Source of the DNA: Bacteroidales bacterium
GTDB lineage: Bacteria > Bacteroidota > Bacteroidia > Bacteroidales > DTU049
Direction of reading: 5' to 3'
Length of the DNA: 50,935 nt
Assembly: GCA_016937255.1 (NCBI GenBank)
Contig: JAFGWG010000071.1
Coordinates: forward strand, 1 to 50,935
The notes under the pieces were generated by a model that was not told where the DNA came from, made no database searches, and was given only the letters and a program-made list of their open reading frames with translations. Shown here one piece after another: positions 8,409-15,794 of the stretch; position 1 is the first letter of the stretch; every line of letters begins with the position of its first letter. Made by a program: the position numbers and the translations under genes.

Positions 8409-8660
8409 TTAATGAATGTCACTTAATTGCAAAGTACGAACCTTCACTCCATGCAATCTTCCCATCTTCCCAGTTAGAGAGTTGATGGTATTTGCATCAC
8501 TTTTGATAAAAAGAGAAATGAGTTGAACGTTGTCCTCGCTGATATTTAATCCCTGACGTGAAAGTATGATATCACCATGCTCGCCCAGCAAAGTATTTAT
8601 GCGCGGAACCTGTTGACGGTCGTTGACCAATATAATGATTACTCCAAGTTTCTTTTCCAT
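8409..8660 (-). CDS. TM1266-like putative hydrogenase system regulator
   Basis: 83 residues and the first gene of the hydG cluster. The pattern (KLGVIIILVNDRQQVPRINTLLGEHG, then ILSRQGLNI and the closing VKVRTLQLSD) fits the TM1266 family of about 80-residue ACT-like proteins found beside [FeFe] hydrogenase maturation genes. It has a promoter with TATCTTTG at 8748-8741 and a Crp/Fnr-like palindrome further upstream, so it probably heads the operon. Confidence 0.8.
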   Translation of the reverse strand: MEKKLGVIIILVNDRQQVPRINTLLGEHGDIILSRQGLNISEDNVQLISLFIKSDANTINSLTGKMGRLHGVKVRTLQLSDIH

Positions 8661-8740
8661 AAGAATAATGGCTTATAGATCAGATTATTCAGGGCACTTT
8701 GGTTTGAATTAATCTTGCCTCAGTGTTGTTAATACGTTAA

Positions 8741-8769
8741 CAAAGATAGAGATAATTTATATAATGCAA
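8741..8769 (-). promoter_or_regulatory. Promoter of the hydG cluster
   Basis: On the minus strand, TTG (8769-8767), an 18-nt spacer and TATCTTTG (8748-8741) resemble the TTTG/TAnnTTTG consensus. The predicted start of transcription is near 8735, giving a leader of about 75 nt. Confidence 0.6.
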
Positions 8770-8790
8770 TACTTTTTTGCCTTAAATATT

Positions 8791-8806
8791 ATGATAGTTA
8801 TCATGG
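8791..8806 (-). promoter_or_regulatory. Probable Crp/Fnr-type operator upstream of hydG cluster
   Basis: ATGATA-GT-TATCAT at 8791-8804 is a perfect palindrome, followed by GG. Read on the minus strand with its flank it is CCATGATAACTATCAT, matching 13 of 16 bases of the site at 10123-10138 beside the Crp/Fnr gene. Its centre lies about 62 bp upstream of the predicted transcription start, the usual place for a class I activator of the Crp/Fnr family. Confidence 0.55.
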
Positions 8807-8824
8807 ATGGTTTGGGTGTGATTC

Positions 8825-9376
8825 CTAGATAAGCGATTCCACCTTCTCAATCAGGTGGTCGGGAGTATACGTTCGCCAATCTATGTCAAGAATATCGTCG
8901 TTAAAAACAAGAAAACGGTCTATCCCTGCATTTTTAAATTCAGTAATGACATGGGGTAAAAATCCTATGCAAACAATATATCCTCCATCACTATCCTCAT
9001 GCCACTCTTCGTAATATAATTCATCGGAGTAGTGAAAATTTAGTACATTTTCTCCAATAAGAATATAGTTTTGAATTCCCTTGCTGAGCATTAATTCAAT
9101 TATATTTCTTTTCAGAAACATGATGTCGTTGTAGAGGCAGTCGTTCCACTCTCCTATTAATTCAATAATGGCAACGGACTTTTCATAATCTACAAAAAGA
9201 ATTTTAAGGTATAAAGTATTCGACCCAAATTCATCCCATTGTGGGTGAATATAGTAATTGTAAACCGTGTGGCTAAAGTAGATGTCACTATATTCCCGAC
9301 CTTCAAAAGGGGAGTGTGTATCATTTTCGCTGGTGTATAAGTGACGCCAGCTATAGAAAGGTTCAATGTCGTGCAT
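8825..9376 (-). CDS. Unrecognised cytoplasmic protein, co-transcribed with Crp/Fnr regulator
   Basis: 183 residues, rich in Tyr, Trp, Asp and Glu, with no signal peptide or membrane segment. I do not recognise a family. A central alpha/beta pattern (YEKSVAIIELIG, a helix FLKRNIIELMLSKG, a strand NYILIGENVLNFH) and a C-terminal IDRFLVFNDD suggest a compact mixed fold. Its start lies 3 nt after the Crp/Fnr stop codon, so the two are surely one transcript and may share a process. The hydG operator lies just past its stop. Confidence 0.6.
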   Translation of the reverse strand: MHDIEPFYSWRHLYTSENDTHSPFEGREYSDIYFSHTVYNYYIHPQWDEFGSNTLYLKILFVDYEKSVAIIELIGEWNDCLYNDIMFLKRNIIELMLSKGIQNYILIGENVLNFHYSDELYYEEWHEDSDGGYIVCIGFLPHVITEFKNAGIDRFLVFNDDILDIDWRTYTPDHLIEKVESLI

Positions 9377-9379
9377 GGT

Positions 9380-10099
9380 TTATCCGTGATCGAAAATCAT
9401 TTTAAGTCGATCGAAATCAATAATTTCAATTTCTTTGCCATTGATTTTGATGATGTCTTCTTTACGGAATTCACTCAGTATTCGAATTACATTTTCAGTA
9501 GTCATACCAATAAGCTCTGCAATTTCCTTTCTGGAAATGGGCAATTCAAAAATATGAGATTTGTAAATACTTAGAGAGAAATCGAGTAGAGTCATGGCTA
9601 TGCGGCCTCTAAGATTTCTGCTATTGTGCTTAATGAATTTATCAATGATGGCGTCAGAAGTTTTACTGGCTTTTTTAATGATGCCCAAGGCAAAATTTCC
9701 GTGTTTTAGCGTTAAGTCAATAATCAGGTTAAGCGGAAAAATACAGATTTCAGTGTATTCGAGTGCGGTCATTGTATACGCATACTCTTTTTCATGGAAA
9801 ATGGTGAGCAGATTTATATAATCGTGCGGTTTCGCAATAGTAATAATGTAATTACGCTTTTGATCGCTGACCTTTGATAGTTTTACAAGACCCGATTTAA
9901 TGTAGAAAAAATCACTGATAGGAGCACCCTGTTCAATTATAATTTCTCCTTTTTTGAATTTTTTCTCTTTTTTAACTTCACAGAGAACATCCGCATCTGT
10001 TTCAGGAACATGGGCAAATATAAGATTGCGCAATACGCAGTTTTCACATTGGCAATCAGACTTCATTTTACTAATAGAATGTGCAATTGATTCTGGCAT
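9380..10099 (-). CDS. Crp/Fnr-family transcription regulator with FNR-like cysteines
   Basis: 239 residues. An N-terminal extension has C16, C18 and C21 (SDCQCENC), followed by a cyclic-nucleotide-binding-type beta-roll (about 45-130; KKGEIIIEQGAPISDFFYIKSG), a dimer helix, and a winged helix-turn-helix (about 187-217; ISRKEIAELIGMTTENVIRILSEF). C119 sits about where FNR has its fourth cluster ligand, so an oxygen- or NO-sensitive Fe-S cluster is plausible though not proven. It is divergent from the sulfur operon, with a palindromic site 24-39 bp ahead of its own start codon. It probably controls itself, the sulfur operon and, through a matching site, the hydG cluster. Confidence 0.85.
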   Translation of the reverse strand: MPESIAHSISKMKSDCQCENCVLRNLIFAHVPETDADVLCEVKKEKKFKKGEIIIEQGAPISDFFYIKSGLVKLSKVSDQKRNYIITIAKPHDYINLLTIFHEKEYAYTMTALEYTEICIFPLNLIIDLTLKHGNFALGIIKKASKTSDAIIDKFIKHNSRNLRGRIAMTLLDFSLSIYKSHIFELPISRKEIAELIGMTTENVIRILSEFRKEDIIKINGKEIEIIDFDRLKMIFDHG

Positions 10100-10121
10100 A
10101 TCTGTATGATATTTATCAGTT

Positions 10122-10138
10122 CATGATGATTGTCATGG
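10122..10138. promoter_or_regulatory. Probable Crp/Fnr operator in the crp/sqr divergent region
   Basis: CATGA-TGATTG-TCATG (10122-10137) is a perfect inverted repeat with 5-bp arms. The 16 bases ATGATGATTGTCATGG match the hydG-cluster site at 13 of 16 positions. It lies about 40 bp upstream of the -7 element of the sulfur operon and 24 bp from the regulator's start codon. Confidence 0.55.
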
Positions 10139-10169
10139 TGTTAGCTGTTAAATCACTATCAACATGACC

Positions 10170-10185
10170 TACATTTGCAAATGTA
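10170..10185 (+). promoter_or_regulatory. Sulfur operon -7 element inside a perfect 16-bp palindrome
   Basis: TACATTTG at 10170-10177 fits TAnnTTTG, and the start codon is at 10202. The full TACATTTGCAAATGTA is self-complementary, so it could also be an operator or a -7 element reading the other way. No TTTG lies at the expected upstream distance, consistent with dependence on an activator. Confidence 0.55.
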
Positions 10186-10201
10186 ATCAATTTATACATT
10201 A

Positions 10202-11437
10202 ATGAAAAAAATAATCATTCTCGGAGCAGGTACAGCAGGTACCATTATGTTGAACAAACTCAGAAAGGCTTTGCCCAGAGATGAGTGGGATATTACCATT
10301 ATCGATCAGCATAAAACACATTATTACCAACCGGGTTTTTTGTTTATTCCCTTTGGAATTTATAATCGAGAGGATGTAATTAAAGCAAAAGCCGATTTCT
10401 TTCCTTCAGGAGTGAATGTGATTTTTGATGAAACAGATAGAATTTTACCGAAAGAGAATAGCATCTTGATGCAGGATGGAACGGTACATAAATATGATTA
10501 CTTGATTATTGCCACTGGAACTCAAACACGTCCGGAAGAGACTCCAGGATTAAAAGATAAACTTTGGTATAAAGAGATATTTGATTTTTATACGCTCGAA
10601 GGGGCATTGGCATTGCAAAATTTTATCAAGCGCTGGGAAGGTGGGCACCTTGTGATGAATATTGCCGAAGTGCCTTATAAATGTCCAGTTGCGCCATTAG
10701 AATTTGTATTTCTTGCCGATGATTATTTTACCAAAATTGGAATAAGAGATAAGGTGAAAATTTCTTATGTTACTCCAATGTCGGGGGCATTTACCAAACC
10801 TCGAGCTACCAAAATGCTGAGTGGGTTGTTGGAAGAAAAAAATATTGAGGTTATTCCCGATTTCTATCTCGAAGGGGTTGATAATGATAAGAAAGTGATA
10901 CGCTCCTACGATGGTCGTGAAATTGCATTCGACTTATTAACTATTGTTCCTGTAAATATGGGAAGTGAGATTATTGAGCGCAGTGGCATGGGCGATGATT
11001 TGTTTTTTGTTCCTACCAACAAATATACGCTCCGCAGTGAGCAGCATGAAAATGTTTTTGTACTAGGCGATGCAGCTAATATTCCTACGTCTAAAGCTGG
11101 ATCGGTTGCGCATTTTGCAGCAGATATTTTGTTTGAGAATTTAATGAGTGTCATCGACGGCCGAGAAATGCATGCGAAATTTGACGGACATGCCAATTGC
11201 TATATTGAAACAGGTGGAGGTAAAGGTTCATTAATTGATTTCAATTATGAAACCGAGCCCCTATCTGGTACATTTCCTCTACCCGGTATTGGTCCATTTG
11301 GCTTATTGAAGAATACGAGGATGAACCATTATGGGAAAGTGATGTTTCGCTGGATTTACTGGCATATCTTATTGAAAGGCAAAGAGATGCCCATTGATCC
11401 ATTGATGAGTATGGCCGGTAAATGTAAAAACTGTTAA
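10202..11437 (+). CDS. sqr: Sulfide:quinone oxidoreductase-like flavoprotein
   Basis: 411 residues. The N-terminal FAD-binding motif is GAGTAGT (8-14), with a second dinucleotide motif LIIATGTQTRPE at 101-112 and the FAD-binding VLGDAANIPTSKAG at 287-300. Two cysteines typical of sulfide-oxidising members are present: C161 (EVPYKCPVAP) and C333. The C-terminal amphipathic segment (LLKNTRMNHYGKVMFRWIYW) is typical of membrane-surface SQR. A CxxC pair ends the protein (C408, C411). It would oxidise sulfide to polysulfide and pass electrons to quinone. It is the first gene of a four-gene operon with sulfur-relay proteins, which supports this reading. The exact substrate and acceptor are inferred. 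Confidence 0.8.
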   Translation: MKKIIILGAGTAGTIMLNKLRKALPRDEWDITIIDQHKTHYYQPGFLFIPFGIYNREDVIKAKADFFPSGVNVIFDETDRILPKENSILMQDGTVHKYDYLIIATGTQTRPEETPGLKDKLWYKEIFDFYTLEGALALQNFIKRWEGGHLVMNIAEVPYKCPVAPLEFVFLADDYFTKIGIRDKVKISYVTPMSGAFTKPRATKMLSGLLEEKNIEVIPDFYLEGVDNDKKVIRSYDGREIAFDLLTIVPVNMGSEIIERSGMGDDLFFVPTNKYTLRSEQHENVFVLGDAANIPTSKAGSVAHFAADILFENLMSVIDGREMHAKFDGHANCYIETGGGKGSLIDFNYETEPLSGTFPLPGIGPFGLLKNTRMNHYGKVMFRWIYWHILLKGKEMPIDPLMSMAGKCKNC

Positions 11438-11447
11438 TTCCAAAGCT

Positions 11448-12023
11448 ATGAGTGAAGTACAACATAGAATGGATGGCCTCGAGCAAAAAATGGATTTGAT
11501 TCTGGAATATCTTCAGGAACAACGCCAGCAACGTCAGGTAATGGAAGATTTAGTTCAGGATGTGTCTATTGTTAGTCGCGATGCATTTAAGTACGCTGTA
11601 GATGAACTTGATAATCAGGGAATTTTGATCGATGGAGAACAAGTGAAGCTGCTGGTTTTTCGTTTTTTGAAAAATCTTGACAATATCAGTAATCTGCTTG
11701 AAACCCTCAATAGCATGAGCGATTTGATGAAGGATGCTATGCCTGTGGTAAATGAAATAATATTGGATATTACCCAAAAACTGTCCGAATTGGAAGAAAA
11801 TGGGGTGTTTGATTCATTACGATTAATTGCAGGCCATGTAAGTAATCCTGATTTGCTCCGACGTGTAGAGCACTTAACTGCTGCGCTATCGCAGGTAAAA
11901 CCAGATGAGAAACTTGACGATAAATCACTTTGGAAGATATTTAAAGACTTGAAATCTAAAGAAGTACGCAGCAGTCTATCGTATCTCTTAAGAGTTGTAA
12001 AAGCAGCTAAAAAATTGAATTAA
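11448..12023 (+). CDS. DUF1641 family protein
   Basis: 191 residues, helical and charged, starting 10 nt after the SQR-like gene. The central part (about 70-120; LKNLDNISNLLETLNSMSDL) matches the DUF1641 pattern. The N-terminus is a coiled coil rich in Gln and Glu (about 5-32), and no cysteine is present. DUF1641 proteins often sit beside SQR-type flavoproteins and formate dehydrogenase-related genes. A structural or docking role for the flavoprotein is a reasonable guess only. Confidence 0.75.
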   Translation: MSEVQHRMDGLEQKMDLILEYLQEQRQQRQVMEDLVQDVSIVSRDAFKYAVDELDNQGILIDGEQVKLLVFRFLKNLDNISNLLETLNSMSDLMKDAMPVVNEIILDITQKLSELEENGVFDSLRLIAGHVSNPDLLRRVEHLTAALSQVKPDEKLDDKSLWKIFKDLKSKEVRSSLSYLLRVVKAAKKLN

Positions 12024-12043
12024 TAATTGAAAAAACAGATAAA

Positions 12044-12355
12044 ATGGAAACAAAAAACATTGCCGGTAATTCAGTTTCGTTCACTGAAGACGGCTATATG
12101 AGCGATATGAACGAATGGAATGAAGATATAGCTAAAGAATTGGCTAAGGAAGAAAATATTGAATTGGGCGACTTGCATTGGAAATTATTGAATTTCCTGC
12201 GTGAAAAGCATGCTGCTGGAGTAAGCTTAACCATAAGAAGCGTTGGGAAAAGTAGTATTGTAGATATTAAAGGTTTTTATGGACTTTTCCCTGGTGGACC
12301 ATTAAAACTAGCAACAAAAATTGCAGGATTGCCAAAGCCGGCAAGTTGCGTTTAA
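12044..12355 (+). CDS. DsrC/TusE-family sulfur carrier protein
   Basis: 103 residues, the usual length. The family pattern is clear: a GYMSDMNEWNEDIA start, then LHWKLLNFLRE, and the C-terminal arm GGPLKLATKIAGLPKPASCV with a penultimate cysteine (C102). The second cysteine of dissimilatory DsrC, 11 residues earlier, is replaced by Thr, so it is TusE-like and would carry persulfide on C102 but not form the DsrC trisulfide bridge. No dsrAB genes are seen. It lies between the DUF1641 and DsrE2-like genes, pointing to sulfur transfer downstream of sulfide or polysulfide oxidation. Confidence 0.85.
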   Translation: METKNIAGNSVSFTEDGYMSDMNEWNEDIAKELAKEENIELGDLHWKLLNFLREKHAAGVSLTIRSVGKSSIVDIKGFYGLFPGGPLKLATKIAGLPKPASCV

Positions 12356-12370
12356 TAGAAAGGATGAATA

Positions 12371-12883
12371 ATGAATGCAAAAACAAATGAGTCACCTTTA
12401 AAAAAGGTTTGTATTATTTGTGCTAAAGGAAATCTTGAAGATGTTTATGCTTCTTTGGTGATGGCTAATGGCGCAGTAATGGAAGGTATGGAGGCTAAAC
12501 TGTTTTTTACTTTCTTTGGGCTTGATGCCATTACAAAAAAAGGAAACAGAATGAATAAACTCCATACAGCTACAGTAGGTAACCCTGCATTAAGATTGCC
12601 AAATGGCTGGCGTGTTCCAACATGGGTTGGTAGTATTCCAGGAATGGAAGCTATGACATCATCTATGATGAAAAAAGGAATGGATAAACTCGATATTCCC
12701 CCTGTGGATGAGTTTTTGGAAATGATTACTGCCGGTGGTGGCGAAATTTATGCTTGTAAGCTTGCAATGGATATGTTCAAATTAAAGAAAGAAGATTTGT
12801 CTGAACATGTAGAGGGGGTTTTAACTGTTGGTCAGTTTTATGAATTGGCAGGTGGAGAGAATACTCAAATTATTTTTACCTAA
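12371..12883 (+). CDS. DsrE2-like (DsrE/F/H family) sulfurtransferase protein
   Basis: 170 residues. It starts with a strand and cysteine pair (VCIICAKG, C14 and C17), continues with the DsrE-like helix-strand pattern (VYASLVMANGAVMEGMEAKLFFTFFG), and ends with EIYACKLAMDMF (C129). The last is the conserved cysteine region of DsrE2-type persulfide carriers. It is the last gene of the sulfur operon, followed by a strong hairpin terminator. It probably passes sulfane sulfur to or from the DsrC/TusE-like protein. The partner and direction are inferred from gene order. Confidence 0.8.
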   Translation: MNAKTNESPLKKVCIICAKGNLEDVYASLVMANGAVMEGMEAKLFFTFFGLDAITKKGNRMNKLHTATVGNPALRLPNGWRVPTWVGSIPGMEAMTSSMMKKGMDKLDIPPVDEFLEMITAGGGEIYACKLAMDMFKLKKEDLSEHVEGVLTVGQFYELAGGENTQIIFT

Positions 12884-12912
12884 AACTAAATCTCAATTTG
12901 GTTTAACCTATG

Positions 12913-12941
12913 AAAAAAAAAGCGCCATCTGGCGCTTTTTT
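12913..12941. terminator. Bidirectional intrinsic terminator
   Basis: AGCGCC-ATCT-GGCGCT stem-loop (12921-12936) flanked by an A-tract before and a T-tract after, so it can work on both strands. It ends the sulfur operon (plus). Its T-tract runs into the stop codon of the convergent DUF3108 gene (minus). Confidence 0.85.
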
Positions 12942-13758
12942 AATATTTTGAGTTTATCGGATTTCTAAGATTTTCGTATTCAACCAGTTCAAATTTTACT
13001 GTTCCAATAAGAATAGAACTTTTTGCATAGATTGGTATACGGTTGTCATCGTCGGTTACATATATAGTTAATGGGTATGCTTCTCCAAAAACAGTTCCTA
13101 CCAATACTTTAGGCTTGAATGCCATACAGCGATATTTTCCTATTCCAATCTTTACTTTCTTCAACCCTGTGTAAACCAATGTCGTTGAAAAAAGACTGTC
13201 TTCAAAAACATAAGGAATGGTATAATTAATTCCTGGAGTAAGACCACTGAGATCCATTGTACGAGCATAATATCCTGCGGAAATCATGTCCTGGGTATAT
13301 GCTGGAATGGTGTAATTCACAGAGTTTCCATTCTTATTGTTTTTATACTGAGCAACTCCCGAACTATGATTGAAAATAATATCCTGATTGGCTTCGTAAT
13401 TACCTTCTTTAGCACGACGCAGAAATAACCATGGCATCATCGACTGTTCATCAATATAAGAATCAAAACGATCTTGTACATAGATAGCCCAATCCCATTT
13501 TTTAAATGTTGCGCCAGATGCTACTACATGAAAACATGTACGACTTCCAATGGTTTCAGTTTGAGGCAGGATTTCAAATGTAGCGTATGCTGCTTTAATT
13601 TTGCCAGTAATGAACGAGTCGAAATAGATTACATACGTAAGCTTTTCCCCTTTCTTAAAGGCCTTGTTATTAACCGTACGATATTGAGCATCAGCTGATT
13701 TTCCAATGAAAACAGCAAAAATCGCAAACAGAACCGAAATTTTAATAAAGCGTAACAT
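12940..13758 (-). CDS. DUF3108 domain exported protein
   Basis: 272 residues. Signal peptide about 1-24 (ends SADAQ). The rest is the DUF3108 beta-rich fold: FKKGEKLTYVIYFDSFITGK near the start, YEANQDIIFNHSSGVAQYKN in the middle and IPIYAKSSILIGTVKFELVEYE at the end. Such proteins are periplasmic or outer-membrane associated and of unknown function in Bacteroidota. Its start is 2 nt after the stop of the small membrane protein, and its stop overlaps the shared terminator. Confidence 0.85.
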   Translation of the reverse strand: MLRFIKISVLFAIFAVFIGKSADAQYRTVNNKAFKKGEKLTYVIYFDSFITGKIKAAYATFEILPQTETIGSRTCFHVVASGATFKKWDWAIYVQDRFDSYIDEQSMMPWLFLRRAKEGNYEANQDIIFNHSSGVAQYKNNKNGNSVNYTIPAYTQDMISAGYYARTMDLSGLTPGINYTIPYVFEDSLFSTTLVYTGLKKVKIGIGKYRCMAFKPKVLVGTVFGEAYPLTIYVTDDDNRIPIYAKSSILIGTVKFELVEYENLRNPINSKY

Positions 13759-13760
13759 AA

Positions 13761-13994
13761 CTATATATTTTGTTGTGTGTTTTCTTTTTGTTTTTTAGGA
13801 TCCTTATAAAAGGTGTCTCCAAGTAACCAACCAATAATCAATCCCCATGCCAAAGTAGAGTATGGGTTTGAAGTGATTGGGCAGGAACCACTTGTGCAGC
13901 CAATTTTGATATAGTAAATATATCCGGCAACTGCTCCAAGCAACATGCCTATTACAGCTTTCCAATTAAAAATACGAATCAATATCTTTTTCAT
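13761..13994 (-). CDS. Small membrane protein with GCxSGxCPI motif (DUF6132-like)
   Basis: 77 residues from the MKKIL start at 13994; an ATG 18 nt upstream is less likely. Two hydrophobic segments (about 13-30 and 46-62) flank a conserved-looking loop IGCTSGSCPITSNP with C33 and C38. This looks like the DUF6132 family of Bacteroidota. The two cysteines and the exported thioredoxin gene 68 nt upstream suggest a thiol-linked role, which is only inference. It is tightly spaced with the DUF3108 gene (2 nt). Confidence 0.7.
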   Translation of the reverse strand: MKKILIRIFNWKAVIGMLLGAVAGYIYYIKIGCTSGSCPITSNPYSTLAWGLIIGWLLGDTFYKDPKKQKENTQQNI

Positions 13995-14062
13995 ATGCAG
14001 AAAGATTAACAAATGTAGTGATTTTCTAATTTGAACGATGAAATACCCAAAAAAAGAGATGA

Positions 14063-14455
14063 TTATTCTTCTTTTATATAAGGGGAAAGCCTTTCCATTA
14101 ATTGTTGTAAGCTTTGGTAACCACTTTTACGGTCCATCGCTTTTCCATCAACAAAAATAATGGTGGTAGGAATATACTGTATGCCAAACATTTTTGAGAG
14201 TGATGGATTTTTGTCAGTATCCACTTTTCCAAATTTGACTTTGCCTTGCAACGAATCGGCAATTTGCTCAATTACTGGATTCATTTTCTTACACGGGCCA
14301 CACCAAGTTGCCCAGAAATCGACCATAACCACCCCACTGGATATGAAATCGTCGAAGGTTTCAGTATTTAAAATTACAGGTTTGGTTTCCTGTGCAAAAC
14401 TTTGGGTACTGCCTAAAACGACAGCAAGTATAAAAACAAAAAATAAGTTTTTCAT
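14063..14455 (-). CDS. Exported thioredoxin-family protein
   Basis: 130 residues from the MKNLFF start at 14455, which begins the signal peptide (about 1-22, ends SFAQE); the ATG at 14479 would add 8 residues. A classical thioredoxin fold follows with the active site WCGPC (51-55), the FWATWCGPCKKMNP helix start and the cis-proline region YIPTTIIF. Apart from the export signal it is thioredoxin-like in length. It probably works as a periplasmic thiol-disulfide reductase or oxidase. It lies 68 nt upstream of the cysteine-containing membrane protein gene. Confidence 0.9.
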   Translation of the reverse strand: MKNLFFVFILAVVLGSTQSFAQETKPVILNTETFDDFISSGVVMVDFWATWCGPCKKMNPVIEQIADSLQGKVKFGKVDTDKNPSLSKMFGIQYIPTTIIFVDGKAMDRKSGYQSLQQLMERLSPYIKEE

Positions 14456-14546
14456 AATAGGAGTTTTGGGAGAACTCAATCAAAATATGTTCCAAATTGC
14501 ATATGTAACGAAATATTTTGCCACTTATTTGAGGTTTGGCAGAATT

Positions 14547-15716
14547 TTATGATTCGTAGCTGCCTTTTTTTAGAATTTCAGTGTTTTTCATCATCCACTG
14601 GCCGCGGGCAATGACATGAGTGATTTTCTGATCTTTAAGCACTACAATATCAGCATCAGAACCTGCTTTCAAGTGACCTTTATCCTGAAGTTTGAGAATG
14701 CGTGCCGGATTAGATGTCATAACCTTTATGGCTGTTTCCAAAGGAATATTCTCATCATTCACTGCATCTAGAATTTCGCGAATATTGGCATCTGGAGCAC
14801 CCATCTCCAATTTAATCAGATTGCCTTCTTCGTCAAAACCGGGGAGAGAACCGCCTGCATCAGAGGTAAAAGTGATTTGTGAAATATCGATTCCTGCTTT
14901 CAATAGCATCGCCAGCGATTTCGAAGGCTTTACTTCATATTCCGGAAAATATGGATATGAACTACTGGTAATGTCAACCAAACCACCTTTTTTCGCCAAT
15001 TCTATTGAGCTTTCTAGAGTATAATCGTTTCGATTACAATGCGTTGGAAGGAATTGGGTTAGCTTAAGCATATTTTTGCTGCGCTCAATAACTTCATACA
15101 AAGGAATAAAAGGATCTTCTTGATCGCCTAAGTGAATATTTATAATGCCTGCTTTCCCACCTAACATTCCGCCTACGCGTGCATGTTCGGTAAGACGCAG
15201 CAATTCATCAGTACTGGGCCATGAGGAGCGGTGATCGCTAAGTGCAATTTCTCCAACACCTGCAACTTCTTCAATCAACGCAATATCGCGGCCTACATCT
15301 CCAAAAAAAGTTGGAGTAGGAACCTGATAAGCTCCGGTCCACATCCATGCGGAAATTCCTTCGGCTTTAAGTCCTTTGGCTTTCATAAGCACAGATTCAG
15401 GATTACGAGTCAAGCCGTCTGTTCCAAGGCAACCTATTACGGTGGTAACACCGGCTTTGATGAAAGATGAAAGCTGCATTTCGGGTGTGCGGGTTGCTGG
15501 GCCGCCTTCGCCACCAGCACCGGCTATATGCACGTGTGCATCTACTAGTCCGGGCATTACTATTGCGCCTTCCATATCGAAGACTTCGCATGAAACCCCG
15601 TTGGGAGCATTAATAGAATTGGCAATGGCTACTATTTTTTCGCCTGCTATAAGAATATCCTGCATCCCAATGGGATCGGGACTATATACCTGACAATTTT
15701 TGAGTAATTTCAACAT
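14547..15716 (-). CDS. iadA: Isoaspartyl dipeptidase (beta-aspartyl-peptidase)
   Basis: 389 residues, full length for IadA of the amidohydrolase superfamily. It cleaves beta-aspartyl dipeptides left by protein damage. Metal-binding motif DAHVHIAG (H61, H63), the IadA-specific GGEGGP loop (68-73), further histidines in INIHLGD and LPTHCNRN, and the catalytic aspartate in TSDAGGS are visible. The C-terminal small domain ends GHLKAGSDADIVVL. It has a TAATTTTG -7 element just upstream and appears monocistronic. Confidence 0.92.
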   Translation of the reverse strand: MLKLLKNCQVYSPDPIGMQDILIAGEKIVAIANSINAPNGVSCEVFDMEGAIVMPGLVDAHVHIAGAGGEGGPATRTPEMQLSSFIKAGVTTVIGCLGTDGLTRNPESVLMKAKGLKAEGISAWMWTGAYQVPTPTFFGDVGRDIALIEEVAGVGEIALSDHRSSWPSTDELLRLTEHARVGGMLGGKAGIINIHLGDQEDPFIPLYEVIERSKNMLKLTQFLPTHCNRNDYTLESSIELAKKGGLVDITSSSYPYFPEYEVKPSKSLAMLLKAGIDISQITFTSDAGGSLPGFDEEGNLIKLEMGAPDANIREILDAVNDENIPLETAIKVMTSNPARILKLQDKGHLKAGSDADIVVLKDQKITHVIARGQWMMKNTEILKKGSYES

Positions 15717-15734
15717 CTTGAGTTAATTAGACTG

Positions 15735-15742
15735 CAAAATTA
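15735..15742 (-). promoter_or_regulatory. Promoter -7 element for iadA
   Basis: TAATTTTG on the minus strand (15742 to 15735), 18 nt upstream of the iadA start codon. No matching upstream TTTG is seen. Confidence 0.5.
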
Positions 15743-15794
15743 CGGAATTTGTACGAGAAAATATTGGGTTTATTTATTAAGGAATGTGATTTTT

